NCBI RefSeq assembly: GCF_034262375.1
Contig: NZ_CP139558.1
Span: forward strand, 2,604,001-2,668,000
Direction of reading: 5' to 3'
Source: Mucilaginibacter sabulilitoris
GTDB taxonomy: Bacteria; Bacteroidota; Bacteroidia; Sphingobacteriales; Sphingobacteriaceae
Length of the DNA stretch: 64,000 nucleotides
Of the stretch, positions 1 through 8,435 are shown in pieces. Every line of letters starts with the position of its first letter. The first letter of the stretch is position 1. The notes under the pieces were generated by a model. That model ran no database searches. It was not told where the DNA came from and saw only the letters and a program-made list of their open reading frames with translations. Position numbers and translations under genes: made by a program.

Positions 1-1563
1 GGCAAAAGGTTCCGAAGTAAAGTTCCACCGGTCGCCGTAGCTTTCTTTTAAACGCGCTTCAATATAACGAAAGCCGTTGCCGCTTTTGCGCCCGCTTCTT
101 ACGCGGTTCTCTGCAAACACCTCAAAGGTATATTGCTTATGGGTATCCGCGTGCAAAAATGTAAGCAGGAAACGTATGCTGCTGCCATTGGATGGAATAC
201 CATGCGTAATGCCATTTTCCAGCAGGGTATGAATAATTGCCGGCGGTATCACTTCGTCATCCTGTATGCCCGCGTCTTCCCATATATACGTAACCTCCTT
301 ACGGAACTGCATAACAGACAAATGATGCCTGCAGAGGTTGATCTCCTGCCGGATAGGGATAAGCGAACGTTCGGCGATCTCGTTCATCACGTCAAATTCC
401 TGCGAGAGCGCCTGGATGAACAGAACACCCTGCGCAGGCGATTCTTCCACCCAGTCCATAAGGGAGGTGAGGGTATTACGTAAAAAGTGTGGCTGAATAT
501 TTTTTTTGATAAGTTCCAGTTGCAGGCGAGAAGACAACAGTAACGATGCATGGTGCGCTTCCTCCAGTTGTTTTGCTCCGAGGGTTTGCAGGTAAAGGAT
601 GCAAAGCAGGATCAGCGTGAAAGCGATATACAAGCCGAAATCGTAAAACATATACTGGTTAATGACCATAGAGACTGCAAAGCCGCACAGTACCAATACG
701 CTTCCCCGCTGTTTTTTGATCAAGGCGTATAGCAAGATCAATACCGATGCGATCCATAGCGCCAGACTGTACAAATGAGCTGTCAGGTCATAGTGGCCGT
801 ACTTAAGAATATATATAGATACCAAAGCAGCAAGCAATATGCCTATAAACGGCAGCTTGTGCGGTACATCAAAATGAACTGCGAAATACACAGGGATGAG
901 AACGGCTATGGCAAAGGTTAGCCAGCCGACAATGATTAGGCGGGTATAAAACTGTGTATAGGGAATATCAATATAATATTTCAGGTATTCCATGGCCAGC
1001 AGGGTGAAGAATAGAAAGCAAATCTGTGCAAAGAGCAAGGTTGTACGTTGCTTGTGCCTGCTGTTGGCAAATAAAAACGTGTAGTAGATAGCGGCGATAA
1101 GAAAGGCACCTGCCATCAGGTTGACCAGGGATAGTTCAATAAGCGGCTGACGCAGCATTTTCAGATAGCTTTCCGGTTTGGCCATCACGTTGCGCTCGGT
1201 TTCCAGTAGGTATTTTTGGGTGCCCCTGATCATTACGTTATGTTTGCCGAGACCCGAAAGTTTATCTGGAATCTGGTAATAGCTTGTTTCCGTGCCCGGT
1301 ACTTCAGGCTGCCCCGTAGTAGCCGGCACCCCATTCTGCCCAACCCTAATGCCATCCCAGTATACCACAAAGGCGCCAAAACTATGTACCTGCAAGCCCA
1401 GGGACGAACTGAATTTTTTTTCCAGCAGATCAATCTGCACGCTGGCAGTGAAAGCGGTATCTGGCTGGCTGATTACTGCATCCGATGCATCGTACCGGAT
1501 ATCCCGGTGGCAGGCGGCAAGAACAATAAGTTGCAGGAACAGGAAAATACGCCATTTTTGCAT
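1..1563 (-). CDS. Sensor histidine kinase, LytS/YesM (His_kinase PF06580) type, 3' end cut by window edge
   Basis: Reading the minus strand from ATG at 1563 gives 521 codons without a stop up to base 1, so the C-terminus lies outside the window. The N-terminus (IVLAAC, Cys18) looks like a lipoprotein signal. A beta-rich extracytoplasmic region (about 45-125) precedes six or seven hydrophobic segments (about 145-325). Then come the kinase signatures: IQPHF with the phospho-acceptor His359, and an N-box with LLEN (Asn450). This order is that of kinases that phosphorylate LytTR-type response regulators, whose gene would be expected just left of the window. The ligand is unknown. It is transcribed divergently from the receptor gene at 1674, with 110 bp between them, so the two may be co-regulated. 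Confidence 0.88.
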   Translation of the reverse strand, partial: MQKWRIFLFLQLIVLAACHRDIRYDASDAVISQPDTAFTASVQIDLLEKKFSSSLGLQVHSFGAFVVYWDGIRVGQNGVPATTGQPEVPGTETSYYQIPDKLSGLGKHNVMIRGTQKYLLETERNVMAKPESYLKMLRQPLIELSLVNLMAGAFLIAAIYYTFLFANSRHKQRTTLLFAQICFLFFTLLAMEYLKYYIDIPYTQFYTRLIIVGWLTFAIAVLIPVYFAVHFDVPHKLPFIGILLAALVSIYILKYGHYDLTAHLYSLALWIASVLILLYALIKKQRGSVLVLCGFAVSMVINQYMFYDFGLYIAFTLILLCILYLQTLGAKQLEEAHHASLLLSSRLQLELIKKNIQPHFLRNTLTSLMDWVEESPAQGVLFIQALSQEFDVMNEIAERSLIPIRQEINLCRHHLSVMQFRKEVTYIWEDAGIQDDEVIPPAIIHTLLENGITHGIPSNGSSIRFLLTFLHADTHKQYTFEVFAENRVRSGRKSGNGFRYIEARLKESYGDRWNFTSEPFA

Positions 1564-1673
1564 ACGATAAAGGTAGGCAATCGCCTTTTACTTTTTAGTG
1601 CAGCAGGAAAGCCCCTGGTGCCATTCGCATGTTTTTTTGAGCCATACCCGCTGTCGCTCTTTAATCTTGTGGC

Positions 1674-4021
1674 ATGAGAACGATCCTGATCCTTTTCCTT
1701 TTTATTTGGCTGAACGGGCCCGGTGCTAAAGCCCAGATCCTTAGCGGAACATTAGCCGACAGCAATACACATCACCCGGTTGCCTATGCCACAGTAAGCC
1801 TGCTGAATACGGAGGGCAAACCGGCTTTAGGCACTATGACCGATGAAAAAGGCAAATTCATACTAAAGCTAAATAAGGCAGGCGTTTTTGTGCTGAATTG
1901 CAGCTTTGTTGGATACCAGTTGCTTACCCGGAGTGTAACCCTTGCCGCAGGTGAAACCGATCTGGGCACCCTGTTGCTGATACCCCGCGCGCGCCAGCTA
2001 AGTGAAGTAACGGTTTCCGGTCAGCAGCTTGCATTGCGATTACAGCCTGATAAAAAAGTGTTTGAAGTAGGCAAGGATGTTCTTTCGCAAAACGGCTCTG
2101 TCAGCGATGCGCTGAACGGTATTCCCTCCGTTGCTGTCAGCCCGCAGGGCGAAGTTAGTTTACGAGGCAATACAGGTGTTACAGTATTGGTGAATGGGCG
2201 GCGTTCGGGGCTCACGCAGGGCAACGCTTTAGAGCAATTGCAAGCCGACCAGGTAGAGCGTATCGAAGTGATCACCAGCCCCTCGGCGCGTTATGATGCT
2301 TCGGGCAGTGCAGGTATTATTAATATTGTTCTGAAAAAAAATAAAAAGTCGGATTTAACGGACAGCTGAAGGTAGTAGCAGGGGTGCCCAATGATACCCG
2401 AATTAATCCCAGCCTGAACTACAAGTCGGATAAGTTTAACTTTTTTTCCACGCTGGGTATGCGCAAGTCGGATTACAAGGGAATCTATACCACCGACCAG
2501 GTTACCGGCACAAGCAGTTTAACGATGCGGCAGGACGAGAAAAGGCATGACGACGGAAAGATGCTCTACCTCGGTGCCGATTATTTTATTAACGATAAGC
2601 GTACCATGACCGCAGCTTATCTCTGGAACGGGACACATGATCACGACAAAACAATACTGAACTATGATTATCGCAGTATAGCCCCCGACAGCGCCCTGCA
2701 ACGGAACGGCGAATCATGGGAACAGCGAAACTACAACCAATTGGAATATAATTATACCCAGCTGTTTTCCCTTGCCAAACAAAAATGGACGGTTGACCTT
2801 CAATACGATTGGTGGGACAGTAACAAGGACTGGGCCCTGGCTACCCAAAAGATTTATCCAGTATCTTTTGGCTATCCAAACATCCGTACGAATACCCGGG
2901 ATGCAAACCGCGACCTGCTGGTACAATCGGATTGGGCGCAGCCCATGGGCAAAGAGGCCTTGCTTGAACTGGGTATTAAGACCGAGAACCGTCATGTGCA
3001 GTACGATTTCTTTGCCCAACAGCAGGCCGGAGACGATTATCTGATCTATAAAGGCCTCAATAACGGATTGGATTATAGCGAGCGCATCCAAAGCGGGTAT
3101 GCTCAACTGGGCAGCAAAGTAGGAAAGCTCAGCTATCTTGGCGGGGTTCGCCTGGAAATCACCGGCATCCGGACATCCGGCCGGGACGGGCAATATCAAA
3201 ACCGTAAAGACTATGTACGTCTGTTCCCGACACTGCACCTGGATTATTCTCTGAGCACAGTTTCAACATTGCAGGTACATTACAGCCGTCGCATCAGTCG
3301 CCCATCGCTCTACCAGCTTTCTCCTTACATGGAATTGACGGATCTTAACGCACAAAATACCGGCAACCCCGATCTGAACCCTGCCTATTCAAACCTCTAT
3401 GAGTCCGGGTTCCTGTACAGGAGCGGCACGCTAACAATTAACCCGTCCCTATACGTTCAGGATTCTGAGGCCCCTATAACAGATTACACCTTTCGTAATT
3501 CAGAAGGTACGTTTATTACGCTTCCTGTTAATATAACCCGTGAGATCCGGCAAGGTTTTGAGCTGAATGTAATGTATAATCCGGCGAATGTACTGCAACT
3601 CAATGCTGATCTTAACTTGTATCACTTCCGGCAATCGGGGATTTATCGTGACTTTGATTTTGGTTTTTCCGGCGGTTCTTCCTCAGGAAGGTTCAGCGCA
3701 CAATGGAAGCTGGGTAAAGCGCTGAGCGCCCAGGGACGGTATTATTACAACGGCCCTTCGGCAACCGCGCAGAGTCGAAACCGGGCAACGCAATGGGTTG
3801 ACTTCGGTATCAGTAAAAACCTGCTTGCTGACCGGCTTTCTTTTATAGCCGATGTAACCAACATCTTTGATTCCCGCCGTTACCACACCACAACCACGGG
3901 GCCGGGGTATGTATTTTCTACCATGAGCCGCTTTAATGGTGCCCGTTACCGCTTGAGTATAGTTTATAAATTCAAGGGCAATTCCACAGTACGCGAAGCC
4001 AAAACCGGTAACCGGGATTGA
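1674..4021 (+). pseudogene. TonB-dependent outer membrane receptor (CarboxypepD_reg + plug + beta-barrel), frameshifted
   Basis: The first segment (1674-2369) has a signal peptide ending near AKAQ, a carboxypeptidase-regulatory-like beta domain (about 22-105) and a plug with VSLRGNTGV and SAGIINIVLKK. It stops at TGA 2367-2369. A second segment in another frame continues with GFNGQLKVVAG from 2351 and runs as a full outer membrane barrel to 4021, ending in aromatic-rich strands. Adding one A to the A5 run at 2343-2347 would fuse the halves in frame. The intact protein would be about 780 residues, normal for the family that resembles PF14905. The substrate is unknown; the barrel is not SusC-like and no SusD follows. 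It may be a true recent pseudogene, a phase-variable A-tract, or a sequence error. Confidence 0.85.
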
Positions 4022-4532
4022 TAACATAACAGGCAATTTGTTTATAAATGCACTTAAGGAAACAGCAAAGCAATGTACCCTTTGTGCATAAATAATATTA
4101 CATGAAATATTAATATTTGTGAGTGGGTAGAAAATAGGTTCACTACTAAATCAATTTTCTATCATATTCTCAGCTATTGGATTCTGATAGATCATTGTTT
4201 CAATACAATAATTGTTAAATAAACAATTATTGTATTGAAATTTTATGAGATATTTGTGTGTTTTTTACGCATTATATCTCATGAATTTTTTTAATATTTA
4301 ATAAAAATTATAATTGTTGTTAGTACATTTATAGAATAAACCAAAACGCACTAAGGCAAATTAATGCGAGTGTATTGTTAAAACAATCATAGGTGAAAAA
4401 TGCTTTTCGACCGGGTAGTAACAAAGTCCGGGACGCGATATTGGTATATGTAAGCCGTGGTTTTGAACCGAACTTATAAAGCCGGATGCGACAATAGCTT
4501 ATAACACCTTTTAAAAAAGTGATACCGTTAAA
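4022..4532. other. 511-bp AT-rich intergenic region with two inverted repeats
   Basis: No convincing gene is seen on either strand. The stretch holds a long perfect inverted repeat (4198-4240) and a second one with arms ATGAGATAT at 4245-4253 and ATATCTCAT at 4274-4282. The word TAAATCAATTT at 4147-4157 also occurs at 7066 and 18111 upstream of PUL-1 genes. The last 200 bp before the GH51 start carry no recognisable promoter. Confidence 0.6.
4198..4240. repeat. Perfect 19-bp inverted repeat with 5-nt loop (terminator or operator)
   Basis: Arms 4198-4216 and 4222-4240 are exact reverse complements, for example CAATACAATAATTGTT against its mirror, around the loop AAATA. A TTTT run follows. It is almost pure A/T, unlike the GC-rich terminator stems elsewhere in the window, and it lies 177 bp after the receptor gene. 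A terminator for the receptor or a regulator site for the GH51 gene are both possible. Confidence 0.6.
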
Positions 4533-6545
4533 ATGAGAAAACAACTTATTTACTCCCTTAGTGCAATAGTATATGTATTGCTGGTACTAAGCTGGACTTC
4601 AGGTAGAGGTAACAATCAAAAAAAACAGCTCATATTTCCCGGAGATTCATCTTCTGGCAAGAAAGCTTTAACTGGAAAAGCCATTAGTCGGGATTTGTTT
4701 GGGGTATTTTTTGAAGACCTGAGTTATGCTGCTGATGGAGGTCTTTATGCCGAGTTGATACAAAATAGATCGTTTGAATACAGTCCGGCTGACAGGAAAG
4801 GCTGGAACCCGCTTACTGCCTGGGAGTACACCACTCAGGGATATGGCTATGGAACGATCTCGGTAGAAACAATATCACCGATATCCGTAAATAATCCGCA
4901 TTATGTGGTGTTGAACGTGGAAGAAGAAGGCAAGGAAGGGGTGGGTTTAATCAATTCTGGTTTTGATGGTATTGTAGTGAAAGCCGGTGAGAAATATGAT
5001 TTTTCAGTTTTTTTAAAGCAGCTTTCTAACAAATCGATTCCGGTTCAGGTTAAGCTGCAAGGTAAAAAAGGAGTAGTATATGGCGAGGTTACTTTTGCTG
5101 GCCAAACTAATAATTGGAAAAAATATACCGCGGCGATTAGTGTAAACCAAAGCGATGACAGCGCCCGCCTGGTGATTGTTGCCAAAGCTAAAGGAAAACT
5201 GGCCCTGGATATGGTATCGCTTTTTCCTCAAAAAACTTTCAGAAATAGAGCTAACGGACTTAGGCCTGATATTGCCCAGGCCATTGCCGATTTGAAACCT
5301 AAGTTTATGCGTTTTCCTGGAGGTTGCCTGGTCCATGGTGATGGACTTGGAAATATATATCGTTGGAAAAACACTATAGGACCGGTTGAGCAACGTATTG
5401 AGCAACGGAATATATGGAATTACCATCAGAGTGTAGGTTTGGGTTATTATGAATACTTCCAGTTTTGTGAAGATATCGGAGCTAAACCCGTACCTGTTTT
5501 AGCCGCAGCGGTAAGCTGTCAAAATTCGGGTGGTACATGGCGCATAGGCGGAACCGGACAAAGGGGGTTACCTTTGGAGGAGATGAAAGGGTATATTCAG
5601 GATATTTTGGATTTGGTTGAATACGCTAATGGGCCTGTTACATCGACATGGGGAGCCAAAAGGGCCGCGGCAGGACATCCAAAACCATTTAATCTGGAGT
5701 ATTTGGGTATAGGAAATGAAGATAAGATAACACCCGAATTCAAGGAACGGTTTAAGATGATCTATGATGTTGTTAGAATCAAATATCCCCAAATTACATT
5801 GATAGGCACTGTTGGCCCTGCGCCTTCGGGTGATGATTATGAACGGGGTTGGAAATTTGCCAATCAATTGGCTGTGCCTGTAGTTGATGAGCATTATTAT
5901 GAAAAACCCGAATGGTTTCTGCGCAATAATCTTCGCTATGATGCTTATGATCGTTCAAAATCAAAAGTTTACCTGGGGGAGTACGCTTCCCAGGGTAATA
6001 AATTGTTCAATGCGCTTGCAGAAGCGGTTTATATGACTGGTCTTGAACGTAATGGAGATGTAGTGAAAATGGCCTCTTACGCTCCGCTTATTGCACGCCA
6101 GAACCATACATCCTGGAATCCCAACCTGATCTATTTTTCTAATACAGCTGTAGCGCCAACTGTTAACTATTATGTGCAGCAGCTGTTTTCTACCAATCAG
6201 GGCGATCGTTATTATTCAAATATTGTTTCATTTCCCGATCAAAAAGGGAGCCGGGATTCAACACAGGCGGCATCCTTGGTGAAAGATAGCAAAACAGGTG
6301 ATTTTATTCTCAAACTGGTGAATGCGGGTTCTGCAATTACACGGGCAAAGGTAAATCTAAATGGTTTAGGGTCGGTTAATCCTAAAGCAAACTATACCAT
6401 TCTGACGGGTGCGCCGGGGGCAGAAAATACTTTCTCAAATCAGGATAATATTGTTCCCAAGACATCGAATTTTGAAGTAAAGAGATCTTTTCTCTATGAT
6501 GTGCCACCCTATTCACTCATTATAATCAGAATGAAATCAAGGTGA
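4533..6545 (+). CDS. Alpha-L-arabinofuranosidase, glycoside hydrolase family 51
   Basis: The 670-residue protein begins with a hydrophobic export segment (about 6-22). GH51 signatures follow: SRDLFGVFFEDLSYAADGG near the N-terminus, a beta-sandwich CBM-like insert (about 95-240) and then the TIM barrel. The acid/base is expected at Glu396 in LGIGNED and the nucleophile at Glu483 in YLGEYAS. A C-terminal beta domain ends the protein. The enzyme would release terminal alpha-L-arabinofuranose from arabinan, arabinoxylan or arabinogalactan outside the cytoplasm. It stands alone between AT-rich spacers, lacks the C-rich operator of PUL-1, and a strong terminator separates it from the GH88 operon, so it is probably regulated independently. 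Confidence 0.93.
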   Translation: MRKQLIYSLSAIVYVLLVLSWTSGRGNNQKKQLIFPGDSSSGKKALTGKAISRDLFGVFFEDLSYAADGGLYAELIQNRSFEYSPADRKGWNPLTAWEYTTQGYGYGTISVETISPISVNNPHYVVLNVEEEGKEGVGLINSGFDGIVVKAGEKYDFSVFLKQLSNKSIPVQVKLQGKKGVVYGEVTFAGQTNNWKKYTAAISVNQSDDSARLVIVAKAKGKLALDMVSLFPQKTFRNRANGLRPDIAQAIADLKPKFMRFPGGCLVHGDGLGNIYRWKNTIGPVEQRIEQRNIWNYHQSVGLGYYEYFQFCEDIGAKPVPVLAAAVSCQNSGGTWRIGGTGQRGLPLEEMKGYIQDILDLVEYANGPVTSTWGAKRAAAGHPKPFNLEYLGIGNEDKITPEFKERFKMIYDVVRIKYPQITLIGTVGPAPSGDDYERGWKFANQLAVPVVDEHYYEKPEWFLRNNLRYDAYDRSKSKVYLGEYASQGNKLFNALAEAVYMTGLERNGDVVKMASYAPLIARQNHTSWNPNLIYFSNTAVAPTVNYYVQQLFSTNQGDRYYSNIVSFPDQKGSRDSTQAASLVKDSKTGDFILKLVNAGSAITRAKVNLNGLGSVNPKANYTILTGAPGAENTFSNQDNIVPKTSNFEVKRSFLYDVPPYSLIIIRMKSR

Positions 6546-6632
6546 TCATGAAGTGTCTTGTTAGAGCATTAACCTAAGTTTGTATGTGTTAATTAAATAT
6601 GAGTTATTCAGTAACAACTGGAAGATTTTATT

Positions 6633-6896
6633 CATTGTACCGCAACAACCTGTAGCGGCCAGTACGCTACTAATATATGGCCCAAAGGTGGTGGTGGCGA
6701 TTATGGTCCAATCAGTGGAGGGTAAGACCAGTTAGGATTTGAAACATTAATCCATTCTTGTAGGAGCACAGCCAATGGCACTTATAAATTGATCAATCGC
6801 GCCGGTAAATGCCTGGATTCAGGAGGCGGAACTACCATGTGATTCTGGCCAGGTGGTCCAGTAAAGCATTGCGCCATGATATACCTGTCACTTTAA
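6633..6896 (+). pseudogene. Remnant of a ricin-type beta-trefoil (CBM13-like) domain
   Basis: One frame from 6633 reads TATTCSGQYATNIWPKGGGG, then a stop at 6723. It continues with NGTYKLINRAGKCLDSGGG, a second stop at 6840, and FWPGGPVK up to 6896. The phrase NGTYKLINRAGKCLDSGGG closely matches the repeat unit of RICIN/CBM13 lectin domains that often follow glycoside hydrolase modules. There is no start codon, so this appears to be the tail of a deleted carbohydrate-active enzyme. The rest of the 636-bp gap (6546-7181) holds a terminator and the first PUL-1 operator. Confidence 0.6.
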
Positions 6897-6913
6897 TGAA
6901 AACTATATTTAAC

Positions 6914-6957
6914 TAAACAAAAACGGCGTGAGTATATAACTCATCCGTTTTTGTTTA
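6914..6957. terminator. Strong bidirectional hairpin terminator
   Basis: Arms 6914-6926 and 6945-6957 (AAACAAAAACGG against its mirror) pair perfectly. An inner stem TGAGT/ACTCA surrounds the loop ATATA. The A-rich left arm and T-rich right arm give U-tracts in both directions. It insulates the PUL-1 promoter that starts 7 bp later. Confidence 0.8.
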
Positions 6958-6963
6958 AACCAT

Positions 6964-7019
6964 CCCCCCCATTTGACCCATTAAACCCCCTTGTGAGTTG
7001 TTGTTTTGCTCTACTTTCG
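6964..7019 (+). promoter_or_regulatory. PUL-1 C-block operator and promoter, copy A (GH88 operon)
   Basis: C blocks lie at 6964-6970, 6977-6979 (within TTTGACCC) and 6986-6990. A -7 box TACTTTCG (consensus TAnnTTTG) follows at 7012-7019, starting 22 bp after the last C. The same layout recurs at 16.70, 18.01 and 27.74 kb. The leader to the GH88 start is about 160 nt. Direct repeats spaced near helical turns fit an AraC-type DNA-binding domain, here most simply that of the HTCS; this is inference. Confidence 0.72.
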
Positions 7020-7181
7020 ACACACAGTTATAAGCGATTTTCCAAATATGTTTTGCACATATCATTAAATCAATTTAGTAATTATTAACCCCTTTATTTT
7101 TATAAGACAACGTCTTATTAAGATAATGAAATAATTGTAGGTGAAGAAACATTGCAAGGCATGAAGAAACGATAATAAATT

Positions 7182-8435
7182 ATGAAAGACAATTATTTGA
7201 AAATCTGTTCTAATAGTATAAGGTTGGTTATAGCATTAATTTTTGTGATCCTGCTAAATGCAGCATTTCAGGCGGATGCACAAAGTAATGTGCGGATACT
7301 GTCCAATATAAATTATTGTGCTGCACAGGCCCAAAAAACATTAAACACCACTCCTGCAGGCAGTAATAATCTTCCCCGTAATATAGATAAAGGCAAAACA
7401 GACTGGCGTTATATAAATTATAAGGATTGGTGTAGTGGTTTCTGGCCCGGAATATTATGGTATTTATATGAAGGTACTCATGATCAAAAATGGAAAACAG
7501 CTGCAGATAAATTCACGCAGGAGTTAAAGCCGCTTTCGGAGCATAGCGGGTTTGATCATGACCTTGGTTTTATGGTATTTAACAGCTTTGGCAACGGTTA
7601 CCGGTTAAATAAAAATCCGGGATATAAGCAGGTGTTGCTAAGATCGGCAGATTCATTGGCTACATTATTTAACCCGAAGGTGGGTACTATTTTATCATGG
7701 CCGGGAATGGTGAAAAAAATGAACTGGCCCCACAATACCATTATTGACAATATGATTAACCTGGAATTGTTATTCTGGGCTTCAAAAAATGGGGGCAGCC
7801 GGAATTTATATGATATAGCGGTTAAACATGCGGAAACTACCATGCATAATCATTTCAGACCTGATTATACTTCTTATCATGTAGTGGTGTATGATACGAT
7901 CACCGGGAAAAAAATAAAAGGAGTGACCCATCAAGGTTATGCGGATAGCAGTATGTGGGCAAGGGGGCAATCATGGGCTATATATGGTTTTACCATGTGC
8001 TACCGCGAAACCCGGAAATCGGAATTTTTAGATTTTGCACAAAAAGTAGCCGACGTATATTTAAGCCGTTTACCTGCAGATCTGATACCTTACTGGGATT
8101 TTGATGATCCGGCTATACCAAATGCAACTAAAGATGCTTCGGCTGCATGTGTAACCGCTTCTGCATTGCTGGAATTATCAACTTTAATAAAGGATAAACC
8201 GAAGGCCCTGGTTTATCGGCAGAAGGCAGAAACCATGCTGCAAACGCTTTCTACCTTTGCATATCAAAGTCGTAATGTTAACAATGCTTTTTTGCTGCAT
8301 TCTACCGGGCATTATCCTGCGGGAACGGAGATAGATGCATCAATTATTTATGCCGACTATTATTACCTGGAAGCTCTACTGCGTCTGCAGAAATTACAAC
8401 AATTAAAAGTTTATAATCATCCTAAATCGCGTTAA
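7182..8435 (+). CDS. Unsaturated glucuronyl/galacturonyl hydrolase, glycoside hydrolase family 88
   Basis: The 417-residue protein has a signal peptide ending near ADAQ. An (alpha/alpha)6-barrel follows with GH88 landmarks: WCSGFWPGILW, HDLGF with Asp127, and DNMINLELL with Asp189, matching the two-Asp arrangement of the family, plus ADSSMWARGQSWAIYGF. The enzyme hydrates the 4,5-double bond of unsaturated uronic acids left by polysaccharide lyases and so releases them. It is the first gene of the operon behind operator copy A and abuts the GH97 gene with no gap. The heparinase-like lyase at 13755 would make its substrate. Confidence 0.93.
   Translation: MKDNYLKICSNSIRLVIALIFVILLNAAFQADAQSNVRILSNINYCAAQAQKTLNTTPAGSNNLPRNIDKGKTDWRYINYKDWCSGFWPGILWYLYEGTHDQKWKTAADKFTQELKPLSEHSGFDHDLGFMVFNSFGNGYRLNKNPGYKQVLLRSADSLATLFNPKVGTILSWPGMVKKMNWPHNTIIDNMINLELLFWASKNGGSRNLYDIAVKHAETTMHNHFRPDYTSYHVVVYDTITGKKIKGVTHQGYADSSMWARGQSWAIYGFTMCYRETRKSEFLDFAQKVADVYLSRLPADLIPYWDFDDPAIPNATKDASAACVTASALLELSTLIKDKPKALVYRQKAETMLQTLSTFAYQSRNVNNAFLLHSTGHYPAGTEIDASIIYADYYYLEALLRLQKLQQLKVYNHPKSR

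Noticed and set aside
1216..1677. A 153-residue plus-strand frame
   Set aside because: It lies opposite the histidine kinase, which has clear motifs throughout.
2334..2384. Programmed ribosomal frameshifting in the receptor
   Set aside because: No known slippery-site plus structure arrangement was seen, and such control is not expected for this family; a plain deletion is simpler.
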